From contig CAVYXC010000002.1 of the NCBI GenBank assembly GCA_963772515.1, positions 806,001-870,000 of the forward strand: DNA of 64,000 bases, read 5' to 3'. Below the pieces are notes generated by a model that was given only the letters and a program-made list of their open reading frames with translations, was not told the DNA's origin and did no database searches. Position 1 is the stretch's first letter. Every line of letters begins with the position of its first letter. The translations under genes and the position numbers were made by a program. Below, piece after piece: positions 34,665-44,133 of the stretch. This stretch comes from JAFAHD01 sp963772515. Its GTDB lineage: Bacteria; Vulcanimicrobiota; Vulcanimicrobiia; Eremiobacterales; Eremiobacteraceae.

Positions 34665-36052
34665 AAAGCTCGGCGTCACGCCGCCGACCATCGTGCGCGC
34701 CGAAGGCGTCTATCTGTACGATGCCGGCGGCAAGCAATACCTCGACGCGAGCGGCGGCGCGATGGTCGCATCGATCGGCCATGGCGTGCGCGAGATCGCC
34801 GACGCGATCGCGAAGCAAGCAGCAACGGTCGCCTACGTCAACGGCACCGCGTTCACGTCGCCGCCCGTCGAAGAGCTCGCCGACGCGCTGGCGGCCAAAG
34901 CGCCTGCCGGCATCGACCGCGCGTATTTCCTGTCCAGCGGTTCGGAAGCCGTCGAGGCTGCGCTCAAACTTGCGCGGCAATACCACGTGGAGCGCGGCGA
35001 GCCCGATCGCACGGTCGTCATCGCGCGCACCCCGGGCTATCACGGCAACACATTGCTCGCGCTTTCGGCCTCGGCGCGGCCGCACTACCGCGCGGTGTAC
35101 TCGCCATGGCTGGTCGACGTGATGATGATCGACGCGCCGTATCCGTATCGGGCGCCCAGCGACGACGATCCCGCCATGACCGGCGACGCTTTGGAAACCG
35201 CGATCTTCGAAGCCGGGGCGGAGAACGTCGCCGCGTTCATCGCCGAGCCGATCGGCGGCTCGTCGACCGGCGCCTCCGTGCCGCCGCCGGGCTACTACGC
35301 GCGCATCCGCGAAGTCTGCGATCGCCACGGCGTGCTGTTCATCGCCGACGAGGTGCTGACCGGCGTCGGCCGCACCGGCAAGTTCTTCGCGCTCGAACAT
35401 TTCAGCGACGCCACGCGGCAGGCCGATCGTGCCCGACATCATCACGTTGGGCAAGGGACTCAACGGCGGCTACGCCCCCTTGTCGGCGATGCTCGCCAAG
35501 CGTTCGCTCGTCGACACGCTGGCGCGCGGCAAGTTCGGCGGCCTGGTCCACGCCCAGACCTATTCGCACCACGCGCTGTCGAGCGCGGCGGCGCTTGCGG
35601 TGCTGCGCTACATCGAGCGCCACGAGCTGGTGCAGCGCGCGCACGACGTAGGCGCATCTCTGCAGTCGTCGCTGCGAGAGTTGCAAAACGACGCGGCTTG
35701 TGCGGGAGTCGTCGGCGACGTGCGCGGCATCGGCATGCTCGCGGCGGTCGAATTCGTCGAGGATCGCGCGAGCAAGCGGCCGTTCCCGCGCGAGCGCAAG
35801 TTCGTCGAGCGGATCATCGCGCGCGCGCGCGACAACGGCCTCGTGCTGTGGCCCAACGTCGGGCATGCCGACGGCATCAACGGCGATCTCGTGATGATCG
35901 CGCCGCCGCTCACGATCTCGCGGGCACAGATCGACGAGCTGGTCGAAAAATTGCGTACGACGATCGCAGAGGTCGTGCGGTCAGACGCGGCCGCCGCGAG
36001 CAACGGTCGAATGAATTCGACCGCTCCATCCGTGTCGGTTCCAGTGGAATGA
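34645..36052 (+). CDS. Class III aminotransferase (omega-transaminase type; one frameshift)
   Basis: A PLP enzyme of the class III family. The first frame (ATG 34645) reads LYDAGGKQYLDASGGAMVASIGHG, YFLSSGSEAVEAALKLAR, IARTPGYHGNT and LFIADEVLTGVGRTGKFFALEHFSDA. Near 35408 it shifts and continues VPDIITLGKGLNGGYAPLSAML, with the PLP lysine in LGKGL, and HAQTYSHHALSSAAALAVL. One indel joins both into a normal ~468-residue protein. The start overlaps the previous gene by 20 bp. The C-terminus contains, in frame, palindromic repeat copy B (GRMNSTAPS). It probably transaminates an amine or beta/gamma-amino acid. Confidence 0.8.
36004..36029 (+). repeat. Dispersed palindromic repeat, copy B
   Basis: CGGTCGAAT, spacer GA, ATTCGACCG, then CTCCAT; arms perfect over 9 bp. 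It sits just before the stop of the class III aminotransferase and adds GRMNSTAPS to its C-terminus in the same reading frame used in larC. Confidence 0.85.
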
Positions 36053-36062
36053 GGAGCAGACC

Positions 36063-37649
36063 ATGAGCGTTCAAGCGCCACGCAAGCAGCCGAAGATCAC
36101 ATACTCAGGCGTCGGCGGGAATATGGATGAGATCCACGCAGGATTCGACGCCGCGCTGCGCACCGTGCGCGGCGAGCTCGGCGCCGTCCATCATCCGTTC
36201 GTCAACGGCGCACATATCAAGGGAGAAGGTCCGGCGCTCGAGTGGCACAGCCCGATCGATAAGGACACGCGCATCGGCGCGTTCTACAGCGCGAGCCCCG
36301 CGCAGATCGACGCCGCGGTGGCCGCGGCGCACACCGCCCAGAAGCGCTGGGGCGCCCTGCCGTGGCGCGAGCGTCTTGCGATCATGCGCCGCGCCGCCGA
36401 GAACATCCGCGCGCGCCGCTACGAGATCGCGGCGGTCATGAGCATCGAGGTCGGCAAGAACCGCATCGAGTCCCTCGGCGATGCGGAAGAAGCCGCCGAT
36501 CTGATCGACTATTACGCGGACCAAGTCGACGGCGCTAACGGCTACGCGCGTCCGCTGGGTCAGCTCTCGCCCAACGAGCAGACGCAAGACGCGCTGCGAC
36601 CGTACGGCGTATTCGCAGTGATCTCGCCGTTCAATTTCCCGCTCGCGTTGGCGACCGGCATGTCCAGCGCCGCATTGCTGGCGGGCAACGCGGTCGTGCT
36701 CAAACCTTCGGTGATGGCATCGCTGACGGGCTCGAAGCTCGCCGCGGCCTATCAGGATGCCGGCGTTCCGCCAGGCGTTTTCAATCTGATCTATGGATCG
36801 GGCGAGGGCGTCGGACAACCGCTGCTGCGCCACGCCGGCATCGACGGGGTCGCCTTCACCGGTTCGCAAGAGGTCGGCATGCAGATCCTGCGCGACGTCG
36901 GCGCGAGCGGCGCGTATGCCAAGCCCGTGCTGGGCGAGCTGGGCGGCAAGAACGCGGCGATCGTCGCAGCCAGCGCCGACCTCGACGCCGCCTCCGACGG
37001 CGTCATGCGCTCGGCGTTCGGCTATCAAGGGCAGAAGTGCAGCGCGTGCTCGCGCGTGTACGTCGACGAGCGCGTGGCTGACACGTTCATCGAGATGCTG
37101 CTCGACAAGACGAGCAAGATCGTGATCGGCGATCCCACCGAGCGCGCCGTCTGGTTCGGACCGGTCATCAACGAAGCGGCGACGCGCAAGTTCGACGAGG
37201 CGGCGGCGAGCGCGCGTAAGGCTGGAACAATGCTGGCCGGCGGCGAGCGCCTTGCGGGCGAGCGGCTCGGCAAGGGCAACTTCGTCGAGCCGACCATCGT
37301 CAAATTGCCGCTCGAGCACGAGTTGTATCAGCGTGAACTATTCTTGCCGTTCCTCGCGGTCGGCATCGTGCCGTCGTTCGACCGCGCGCTCGAAGAGGCC
37401 AACCGTTCGAAGCTCGGCCTGACCGGCGGGCTGTTCTCGCAAGACGACAAAGAGATCGAGCGCTTCTTCAACGAGATGGAAGCGGGCGTGCTGTACGTCA
37501 ACCGGCGCACCGGCGCGACGACCGGCGCGTGGCCGGGCGTCCAGTCGTTCTGCGGCTGGAAGGGCTCGGGCATCACGGGCAAAGGCGGCTGCGGACCGTA
37601 CTACGTCGAGCAGTTCATGCGCGAACAATCGCGCACGCGAATGACGTAG
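36063..37649 (+). CDS. Aldehyde dehydrogenase, delta-1-pyrroline-5-carboxylate dehydrogenase-like
   Basis: 528 residues. NAD binding ISPFNFPLALATGMSSAALLAGNAVVLKPS, the general base in VLGELGGKNAAIV and the catalytic Cys in GYQGQKCSACSRVYVD are the signature of RocA/PutA-type glutamate-semialdehyde dehydrogenases. The C-terminal GATTGAWPGVQSFCGWKGSGITGK also fits. It oxidises an amino-acid semialdehyde to the acid with NAD+. Start ATG 36063 follows GAGGAG by a short space. It lies between two class III aminotransferases, so a transaminase product is its likely substrate. Confidence 0.88.
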   Translation: MSVQAPRKQPKITYSGVGGNMDEIHAGFDAALRTVRGELGAVHHPFVNGAHIKGEGPALEWHSPIDKDTRIGAFYSASPAQIDAAVAAAHTAQKRWGALPWRERLAIMRRAAENIRARRYEIAAVMSIEVGKNRIESLGDAEEAADLIDYYADQVDGANGYARPLGQLSPNEQTQDALRPYGVFAVISPFNFPLALATGMSSAALLAGNAVVLKPSVMASLTGSKLAAAYQDAGVPPGVFNLIYGSGEGVGQPLLRHAGIDGVAFTGSQEVGMQILRDVGASGAYAKPVLGELGGKNAAIVAASADLDAASDGVMRSAFGYQGQKCSACSRVYVDERVADTFIEMLLDKTSKIVIGDPTERAVWFGPVINEAATRKFDEAAASARKAGTMLAGGERLAGERLGKGNFVEPTIVKLPLEHELYQRELFLPFLAVGIVPSFDRALEEANRSKLGLTGGLFSQDDKEIERFFNEMEAGVLYVNRRTGATTGAWPGVQSFCGWKGSGITGKGGCGPYYVEQFMREQSRTRMT

Positions 37650-37670
37650 ACGCCGCTGCCTTTCACGTCG

Positions 37671-37742
37671 CCGAATAATATTCGGTGCGGAGGTTCCGCG
37701 GTCTACGAAACGAAGATATGAAGCCTGCTTAGTGCGGGCTTC
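37671..37742. other. Palindrome and hairpin in the intergenic region before the class III aminotransferase
   Basis: At 37671-37685 CCGAATA and TATTCGG flank a single A. At 37720-37742 GAAGCCTGC and GCGGGCTTC (one T-G pair) enclose TTAGT, followed by ATTCTG. The second hairpin may end the dehydrogenase transcript, but its T tract is weak. The first could be an operator. Neither matches a family I know. Confidence 0.35.
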
Positions 37743-37765
37743 ATTCTGTGTCCGCGGAGAACCAC

Positions 37766-39109
37766 ATGGCAAAGAGCTATCCGAAGATCCTCGTGTCGCC
37801 TCCGGGCCCCAAGGCCGAGGCGGTGATCGCGAAGGACAAGCAATACTCGTCGCCCTCGTACATCAAGGAATATCCCCTTGTCGTGGAGCGCGGCGCTGGC
37901 GCGATGATCGAGGACGTCGACGGCAACCGCTATCTCGATTTCATGGCGGGCATCGCCGTGGCCGCGACCGGCCACTCGCATCCCAAAGTGGTCGCGGCGA
38001 TCGAAGAGACAGCCCGCAAGTTCCTGCACATCTGCTCGACCGACTTTTATTATCCGCAGTTCTCCGATCTGTGCGAACGCCTCGCCAAGCTCGCTCCGGG
38101 ACCGGGCGCAAAGCGCACGTTCCTCACCAACTCCGGCGCCGAGGCCGTCGAAGGCGCGATCAAGCTCGCGCGCGCACACACGAAACGCCAGAACATCATC
38201 GCCTTCGAAGGTTCGTTTCACGGCCGCACGACCGGCGCGATCTCGCTCGGTTCGAGCAAGGTCAAGTATCGCCGCCACTTCGGCCCGCTGCTGCCCGGCG
38301 TCTATCATCTGCCGTATGCGAACACCTACCGCTGCACGCTCGGCCGCAGCGCCGCCGAATGCGGCGATGGATGCGATTGCTGGCAGCTGCCGGCGGAGCG
38401 TTTGTTCCGCGAGCGCGTCGCCCCCGACGAGATCGCCGCGGTGATCCTCGAGCCGATCCTCGGCGAAGGCGGCTACGTGATCCCGCCGCGCGCGTTCTTG
38501 CAATATTGGCGCGATTTCTGCGACGAGCATGGCGCAGTGCTGATCTACGACGAAGTGCAGACCGGCGTCGGCCGCACCGGTCGCATGTTCGCGGCCGAAT
38601 TGCTCGACGTCGCACCCGACGTGATGTGCCTGGCCAAGGGCCTAGGTTCGGGCATGCCGATCGGCGCGATCGTCGCGCGCGAGTCGGTGATGACCTGGGA
38701 CCACGGCAGCCACGGCAGCACGTTCGGCGGCAACCCGGTCTGCTGCGCCGCCGCGCTGGCGACGCTGGATCTGGTCGAGCACGGCCTCATGCAGAACGCG
38801 GCGCGCATGGGCTCGATGCTGCTCGCGGGTTTTCGCAAGCTGGCCGCCAGACACGAGGTCATCGGCGACGTGCGCGGCGCCGGTTTGATGCTGGGCGTCG
38901 AATTCGTCACCGATCGCAAGACCAAAGAGGTGTATCACCACTTCGTCCATGCGCTCGAGCTCGCCGCGTTCAAGCGCGGCCTGCTGCTGCTGGGCTGCGG
39001 GCAGAGCACGATCCGCATCGCGCCGCCGCTGGTCATCGATGAAGAAGACGTCGCGACCGGCCTGCGTATCTTCGAAGAGGCGCTTTTGGAACTGCGCGTT
39101 CCGGCTTGA
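37766..39109 (+). CDS. Class III aminotransferase (4-aminobutyrate/acetylornithine aminotransferase family)
   Basis: About 447 residues, uninterrupted. IEDVDGNRYLDFMAGIAVAATGHSHP, FLTNSGAEAVEGAIKLAR, IIAFEGSFHGRTTGAISL, LIYDEVQTGVGRTGRMF and the PLP lysine in MCLAKGLGSGMPIGAI are standard. DVRGAGLMLGVEFV and the Thr-rich STFGGNP follow. It resembles GabT/4-aminobutyrate and L-lysine-epsilon type enzymes. ATG 37766 is preferred with GGAG 6 nt upstream; GTG 37748 is in frame. With the dehydrogenase and CoA-transferase it could convert an omega-amino acid to a dicarboxylic acid and its CoA ester. Confidence 0.85.
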   Translation: MAKSYPKILVSPPGPKAEAVIAKDKQYSSPSYIKEYPLVVERGAGAMIEDVDGNRYLDFMAGIAVAATGHSHPKVVAAIEETARKFLHICSTDFYYPQFSDLCERLAKLAPGPGAKRTFLTNSGAEAVEGAIKLARAHTKRQNIIAFEGSFHGRTTGAISLGSSKVKYRRHFGPLLPGVYHLPYANTYRCTLGRSAAECGDGCDCWQLPAERLFRERVAPDEIAAVILEPILGEGGYVIPPRAFLQYWRDFCDEHGAVLIYDEVQTGVGRTGRMFAAELLDVAPDVMCLAKGLGSGMPIGAIVARESVMTWDHGSHGSTFGGNPVCCAAALATLDLVEHGLMQNAARMGSMLLAGFRKLAARHEVIGDVRGAGLMLGVEFVTDRKTKEVYHHFVHALELAAFKRGLLLLGCGQSTIRIAPPLVIDEEDVATGLRIFEEALLELRVPA

Positions 39110-40026
39110 GCCTGGCCAGCCCGAAGGTCATGGACATGCGCGAAGCGGTCAACCGCTTCGTGCGCGACGGCGACACGGTCGTCATCGAAGGCTTCACGCA
39201 TCTCATCTGTTTCGCCGCGGCGCACGAGATCATCCGCCAGCAGCGGCGCGACCTCACGCTCGCGCGCCTCACGCCGGATCTGATCTACGATCAGCTGATC
39301 GCGGCAGGATGCGCGAAAAAGCTCGTCTTCTCGTGGGCAGGCAATCCCGGCGTCGGTTCGCTGCACGGCATGCGCCGCGCGGTCGAAAGCGCGCAGCCGG
39401 GACCCCTTGAACTCGAGGAGTATTCGCATTTCGGCCTGGTGGCGCGTCTGTCCGCGGGCGCGGCGAAGCTGCCGTTCTGGCCGCTGCGCGATTACCGCGG
39501 CAGCGATCTGCCGGCGGCCAACCCGCTCATCCGCACCGTCGAGTGCCCGTATACCGGCGAGCAGCTGGCCACCGTGCCTGCGCTAAATCCCGATGTCGCC
39601 ATCATCCACGCGCAGCGTGCGGACTCGTCAGGCACGGCGCAGATCTGGGGATTGTACGGCGTGCAAAAAGAGGCGGCGTTCGCAGCGTCGCGGGTCATCC
39701 TGGTCGTCGAAGAGATCGTCTCCGAATCGGTGATCCGGGCCGATCCCAACCGCACCGTCATCCCGGGCTTTATCGTCGACGCGGTCGTGTGCGAGCCGTG
39801 GGGAGCGCATCCGTCCTATGCGCAGGGCTATTACGATCGCGACAATGACTTCTACGTCGCGTGGGATGCGATCTCGCGCGACGAAAAGGGTCTCGAAGCG
39901 TGGCTCAACGAGTGGGTCTACGGCGTCGGCAGCCGCGCTGAGTATCTCGACAAACTGGGTGAAGACGTCGTCGCGCGCTTGTCCGCCAAGCCGCGTATCT
40001 GCGAAGGGGTCAACTACGGCTTCTGA
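39106..40026 (+). CDS. gctA: CoA-transferase subunit A (glutaconate CoA-transferase-like)
   Basis: 306 residues of family I CoA-transferase alpha subunit: MREAVNRFVRDGDTVVIEGFTHL, FSWAGNPGVGSLHGMRRAVES and VECPYTGEQLATVPALNPDVAIIHAQRAD. The sequence is of the glutaconate rather than the 3-oxoacid (succinyl-CoA) group. It acts as a heterodimer or larger complex with the next gene. The start is TTG 39106, overlapping the previous stop (TTGA). The symbol is by family; the acid is unproven. Confidence 0.82.
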   Translation: MSLASPKVMDMREAVNRFVRDGDTVVIEGFTHLICFAAAHEIIRQQRRDLTLARLTPDLIYDQLIAAGCAKKLVFSWAGNPGVGSLHGMRRAVESAQPGPLELEEYSHFGLVARLSAGAAKLPFWPLRDYRGSDLPAANPLIRTVECPYTGEQLATVPALNPDVAIIHAQRADSSGTAQIWGLYGVQKEAAFAASRVILVVEEIVSESVIRADPNRTVIPGFIVDAVVCEPWGAHPSYAQGYYDRDNDFYVAWDAISRDEKGLEAWLNEWVYGVGSRAEYLDKLGEDVVARLSAKPRICEGVNYGF

Positions 40027-40054
40027 GATTGCGGCATACACCAATCGCGAGCTG

Positions 40055-40789
40055 ATGGCGGTCCGCGCGGCGCGCGAGCTCGCTGATGGCGACGTCGTCT
40101 TCGTCGGCATCGGGCTGCCGAATCTCGCATGCAATCTCGCGCGCGCCACGCACGCACCCAACCTCGTGCTCATCTACGAGTCGGGAGCGGTCGGCGCGGT
40201 GCCCGAGCGCCTGCCGGTCTCGATCGGCGATCCGGCGCTGGTGACGGATTCGCTCGGCGTCGCCTCGATGGCCGACATCTTCCAATTCTACTTGCAAGGC
40301 CGGCGCATCGACGTCGGCTTCTTGGGCGGCGCGCAAGTGGATCGTTACGCCAACATCAACTCGACGGTCATCGGATCATACACCAAACCGAAAGTGCGGC
40401 TGCCGGGCAGCGGCGGGGCATGCGAAATCGCGGTTCACGCAAAACGCGTGATCGTGGTGGCGCCGCTGTCGCCGCGTTCGTTTCCGGCGGAAGTCGACTT
40501 CTACACCTCGCCCGGCCACGCGGGCAAGTACGGCACCCGGCGCGAGTTGGGGCTGCCCGGCGGCGGACCGATGCGCATCGTGACCGACGTGGGCATCTTG
40601 CGGCCGTCGCCGCACGACGGCGAACTCGAACTGGCGGCGGTCTATCCGGGCGTCGACCCCCAAGAGGTCGTGGGAAAGGTCGGTTGGCCGCTGCGGATTT
40701 GTGGCACTCTGGAGCCCGTGCCTCCGCCGACGGCCGAGGAACTCCACCTGCTGCGCGACGTATTGGACCCACAGCACTTATATCTTTAG
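40055..40789 (+). CDS. gctB: CoA-transferase subunit B (glutaconate CoA-transferase-like)
   Basis: Beta subunit partner of the preceding gene. VVFVGIGLPNLACNLAR and LVLIYESGAVGAVPERLPVSIGDPAL carry the catalytic Glu (YESG, residue 42 from this start). FLGGAQVDRYANINSTVIG follows. ATG 40055 is the first usual start, but YTNRELM just upstream is also family-like, so ATT 40028, after the gctA stop, may be the true start (9 residues longer). In GctAB the Glu forms the CoA thioester. Together the pair transfers CoA to a dicarboxylic acid. Confidence 0.8.
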   Translation: MAVRAARELADGDVVFVGIGLPNLACNLARATHAPNLVLIYESGAVGAVPERLPVSIGDPALVTDSLGVASMADIFQFYLQGRRIDVGFLGGAQVDRYANINSTVIGSYTKPKVRLPGSGGACEIAVHAKRVIVVAPLSPRSFPAEVDFYTSPGHAGKYGTRRELGLPGGGPMRIVTDVGILRPSPHDGELELAAVYPGVDPQEVVGKVGWPLRICGTLEPVPPPTAEELHLLRDVLDPQHLYL

Positions 40790-40828
40790 GGCCGTAAAAA
40801 GCCACGGCGTAGAAAAAGGAAACCATCT

Positions 40829-42946
40829 GTGAACAACCGTCACCGCACCACGGCGGCAACACTTGCCGCCGCGCTTCTCGCGGGAGCGCTTCCCCTCGCG
40901 ACGTCCGCTGCCACGACAGCGCCCCCGGCTTCGCCCGCGCCGGCGATGTCCGCGCCGGCCACCTCGGCCCCGGCCGCGAGCGGTCCGCTTCTGCCGGCCG
41001 ACACCGGCGTCAATTGGAATCTGACGCCCGAGCAGATCAATACCACGTGCGAGTCGGCGATCCAAAAGGCGAAAGACGCGATCAAGCAGATCGAGACCAC
41101 GCCGATCGGCCAAGCGGGCTTCAGCACCGGCATCAAAGCCGTTGAGAACGCGATGGCGGATATGAACGACGCGCTGGTCGCGCAGGGCGTCCTGTCACAG
41201 ATATCGGTGGACAAGAACGTGCGCGACGCTTCGACCGCGTGCGACGAGAAGCAATCGCAGTTCGGGGTGGAGCTTTCGTCCGACCCGTACATCTACGCCA
41301 TGGCGCAATTGGGCGCGGCCACCGCGACCAACGCGCAGGATCGCAAACTCGCCGAGCTTTACATGGAAAGCGGACGGCGCTCCGGCGCTGGCCTCGATCC
41401 GGCCGCGCGCGCCCAGACGACCAAGCTCTTCGATCAGCTCAACGACCTCGAGCTTGCGTTCGGCCGGACGCTGTCGGAAGACACGTCGTCCATCGTCATC
41501 GACAAGCAAGAGGCCGCTTCGCTGCCGCCGGCGATGGTCCAGACGTTCAAACCCTCAGGCGATGGCTATCGCGTGCCGGTGAACGAGAGCACGTACGTGC
41601 AGTTCATGAGCAACGAGCGCTCGGGTGCCGCGCGCCAACGCTTCTATATGGCGTATAACAATCGCGGCGGCGACGCCAACGTCAAGCGGCTCGAGCAGGC
41701 GGTCGCGATCCGCGATCAGCTCGCGCATCTGCTCGGCTTCCCCAACTGGGCGTCGTATCAGCTCGATGCGAAGATGGCGAAGACTCCGCAGCGCGTCGAC
41801 ACGTTCCTCGCACAGATCGACGCCAAGCTGCTTCCCAAAGCGGATGCAGAGATCGCCGTTCTCAGGGGTCTGAAATCAGGCTCGGGGGATGCCCAGCCGT
41901 TCGAGGCGTGGGATTACTTGTACTACGAGGACCAGCTCGTGCGCACCAAGTACGCGCTCGACCAAGAGCTCGTCCGCGAATACTTTCCGGTCGACAAAGT
42001 GCTGCCGGGAGTCATGGGCATCTATCAAAAGCTGCTCAGCGTCACGTTCCACCCGATCGTGCCGGCCGACGCGTGGGCGCCCGGCGTGCTCGAGTATTCG
42101 ATCAGCGATAATGCGACGAACAAGCCGATCGGCTGGTTCTTCTTGGACCTGTATCCGCGGCCCGGCAAGTACGATCATTTCGCCAACTTCCCGCTGCGGG
42201 CCGGACGCGTGTTGCCCGACGGCACGTGGCAGATGCCGATCTCCTCGATCATCGGCAACTGGCCCGTCGGCGCACCGGGCAAGCCGGCGCTGCTCAGCCA
42301 CGACGACGTCGTGACGTTCTTCCACGAGTTCGGACATCTGATGCACAGCACGCTCTCGACGGCGCCCTACGAGACGTACTACGGCACCGCCGTGCGCGGC
42401 GATTTCGTCGAAGCGCCGTCGCAGATGCTCGAAAACTGGATGTGGCAGCCGTCGATCCTCAAAGAAGTCTCGAGCAACGTCAAGACCGGCAAACCGCTGC
42501 CCGACGACCTGATCAACAAGATGGTGGCGCTCAAACATGTCGCCGACGGGTACGTCTGGACGGGTCAAGCGTTCTACGCGACCTACGACATGAAGATCCA
42601 CAGCGCCGCGCCGCCGATCAACGCGACCCAGACGTGGTACGACCTCAAGAAGAAGATGACGCCGCTCCCGGCGGTGCCGGGCACTATCCCCGAGGCGAGC
42701 TTCGGGCATCTCATGGGCGGCTATGACGCGGGCTACTACGGATACCTGTGGTCGCGCGTCTTCGCCCAAGACATGTTCACCGTGTTCCAAAAGGGCGGCC
42801 TTGAGAACCCGGTGGTCGGAGCGCGCTACCGCCAGGACATCTTGCAGCCAGGCGGCAGCATCGAGCCCGATCAACTGCTGCGCAACTTCTTGGGACGCGA
42901 CGTGAACTACGACGCCTTCTACAAGGATCTCGGGATCACGCGCTGA
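40829..42946 (+). CDS. Exported M3-family metallopeptidase (oligoendopeptidase-like)
   Basis: 705 residues. A signal peptide (NRHRTTAATLAAALLAGALPL) is followed by a Pro/Ala-rich stretch and a long helical domain. The zinc motif HEFGH is at residues 499-503 (FFHEFGHLMHS), and the third ligand region NWMWQP follows. This fits a periplasmic or surface M3 peptidase that cuts oligopeptides. GTG 40829 has AGGA about 9-10 nt upstream. The family's cytoplasmic members lack the leader, so export is a distinguishing feature. Neighbouring amino-acid genes suggest peptide use. Confidence 0.85.
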   Translation: MNNRHRTTAATLAAALLAGALPLATSAATTAPPASPAPAMSAPATSAPAASGPLLPADTGVNWNLTPEQINTTCESAIQKAKDAIKQIETTPIGQAGFSTGIKAVENAMADMNDALVAQGVLSQISVDKNVRDASTACDEKQSQFGVELSSDPYIYAMAQLGAATATNAQDRKLAELYMESGRRSGAGLDPAARAQTTKLFDQLNDLELAFGRTLSEDTSSIVIDKQEAASLPPAMVQTFKPSGDGYRVPVNESTYVQFMSNERSGAARQRFYMAYNNRGGDANVKRLEQAVAIRDQLAHLLGFPNWASYQLDAKMAKTPQRVDTFLAQIDAKLLPKADAEIAVLRGLKSGSGDAQPFEAWDYLYYEDQLVRTKYALDQELVREYFPVDKVLPGVMGIYQKLLSVTFHPIVPADAWAPGVLEYSISDNATNKPIGWFFLDLYPRPGKYDHFANFPLRAGRVLPDGTWQMPISSIIGNWPVGAPGKPALLSHDDVVTFFHEFGHLMHSTLSTAPYETYYGTAVRGDFVEAPSQMLENWMWQPSILKEVSSNVKTGKPLPDDLINKMVALKHVADGYVWTGQAFYATYDMKIHSAAPPINATQTWYDLKKKMTPLPAVPGTIPEASFGHLMGGYDAGYYGYLWSRVFAQDMFTVFQKGGLENPVVGARYRQDILQPGGSIEPDQLLRNFLGRDVNYDAFYKDLGITR

Positions 42947-42948
42947 TC

Positions 42949-44118
42949 GTGAGGCGCGCGCTCTGGCTGTTCTTGATCGCGTGCGCGCTCGTGTCACCGG
43001 CGGCAGCCGACACGATCACGCCGCAAGCCGCGATCGCGCGCCTCTTCACCTCCGACCGGGTCGATCCGGATTGGTTCGCCCAGTCCTTGCTGCAGCAAGC
43101 TCCGGCGTCGCAGGTCCAATCGGTCGTCGATCAGCTCAAGGCGCAGCTCGGCGCGTATGAAGACGTGCGGCCCGACGGCGATCACTTCTCCACGGTCTTC
43201 GCCCAGGGGAGCGTGCCGACGTACATAACGCTCGATTCGAGCGGGCGCATCATGTCGCTGTTCTTCAAGCAGCCGGTGTCGACGCTCAAGGACCTGCCGG
43301 GCGCGATCAGCGCGTTTCGGGCGCTGCACGGCAAGGTGGGCTTGATCGTCGAGACGGACTCGACGGTGACGCAAGCGATCGACGCGGACGAGCCGCTGGC
43401 CGTCGGCTCGGCGTTCAAACTGGCCGTGCTCGCCGCCATCAAGAAGCAAGTCGACGCGAAGCGCATGTCCTGGGCGCAGATCGTGACGATACGGTCGGCC
43501 TGGAAAAGCCTGCCGACGGGCGTCCTTCAGACATGGCCCGACGGCTCACCGCTGACGCTGGACAGCGTCGCCGCATTGATGATCTCGCAAAGCGACAATA
43601 CCGCGGCAGACCTCGCGCTGCGCACCGTCGGCCGCTCCGCGGTGGAAGCGGAAGCGCCGCGCGATACGCCGTTTCTGACCACGCGCGAGGCGTTTCAGCT
43701 CAAGGATCCGGCCAACGCGCAGCTGCTCGCGCGCTGGCGCTCAGGAAACGCGGCGACGCGCCGCTCGGTGCTCGAGGCGCTCGCGTCCAAGCCGCTGCCG
43801 AACATCGATATCTTCACCGGGCGTGTCATCGCGCCCGATGTCGAGTGGTTCTTCAGCGCGCGCGAGCTTTGCGCGCTCATGAATCGCGTGGCTTCGCTGC
43901 CGCTCATGAGCATCAACCCGGGCGTGGCGGATCCGAGCCGTTGGGTGCGAGTCGCGTATAAGGGCGGTTCGGAGACGGGCGTGCTCAACCTGACGACGCA
44001 GCTGGTGAGCAAGAGCGGGAAGACGTACTGCGTCTCGGCGAGCTGGAACGATTCGCAGCCGGTCGACGAGAGGCAGTTCGAGCTGACGTACAGCCTGCTG
44101 CTGAACAGCCTGGAATGA
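42949..44118 (+). CDS. Exported class A beta-lactamase-like serine hydrolase
   Basis: 389 residues. A signal peptide (MRRALWLFLIACALVSPAAA) precedes a ~100-residue N-terminal domain I do not recognise. The beta-lactamase fold follows: SxxK is GSAFK with Ser154, SDN is at 215-217 (SQSDNTAAD), and KGG is at Lys338 (YKGGSETG). The motifs are those of class A enzymes and related D-alanyl hydrolases. GTG 42949 is 2 bp after the peptidase stop. The long N-terminal extension suggests a peptidase or esterase of the same fold, not necessarily resistance. Confidence 0.8.
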   Translation: MRRALWLFLIACALVSPAAADTITPQAAIARLFTSDRVDPDWFAQSLLQQAPASQVQSVVDQLKAQLGAYEDVRPDGDHFSTVFAQGSVPTYITLDSSGRIMSLFFKQPVSTLKDLPGAISAFRALHGKVGLIVETDSTVTQAIDADEPLAVGSAFKLAVLAAIKKQVDAKRMSWAQIVTIRSAWKSLPTGVLQTWPDGSPLTLDSVAALMISQSDNTAADLALRTVGRSAVEAEAPRDTPFLTTREAFQLKDPANAQLLARWRSGNAATRRSVLEALASKPLPNIDIFTGRVIAPDVEWFFSARELCALMNRVASLPLMSINPGVADPSRWVRVAYKGGSETGVLNLTTQLVSKSGKTYCVSASWNDSQPVDERQFELTYSLLLNSLE

Positions 44119-44133
44119 TGGAGCCCGCTCCGA

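Noticed and set aside
35741..35765. Further copy of the palindrome (GGTCGAATTC)
   Set aside because: Only half of the palindrome is present; the sequence is ordinary coding for AAVEFVED.
36105..37319. Long antisense reading frame opposite the aldehyde dehydrogenase
   Set aside because: It is the shadow of a strongly conserved gene in GC-rich DNA.
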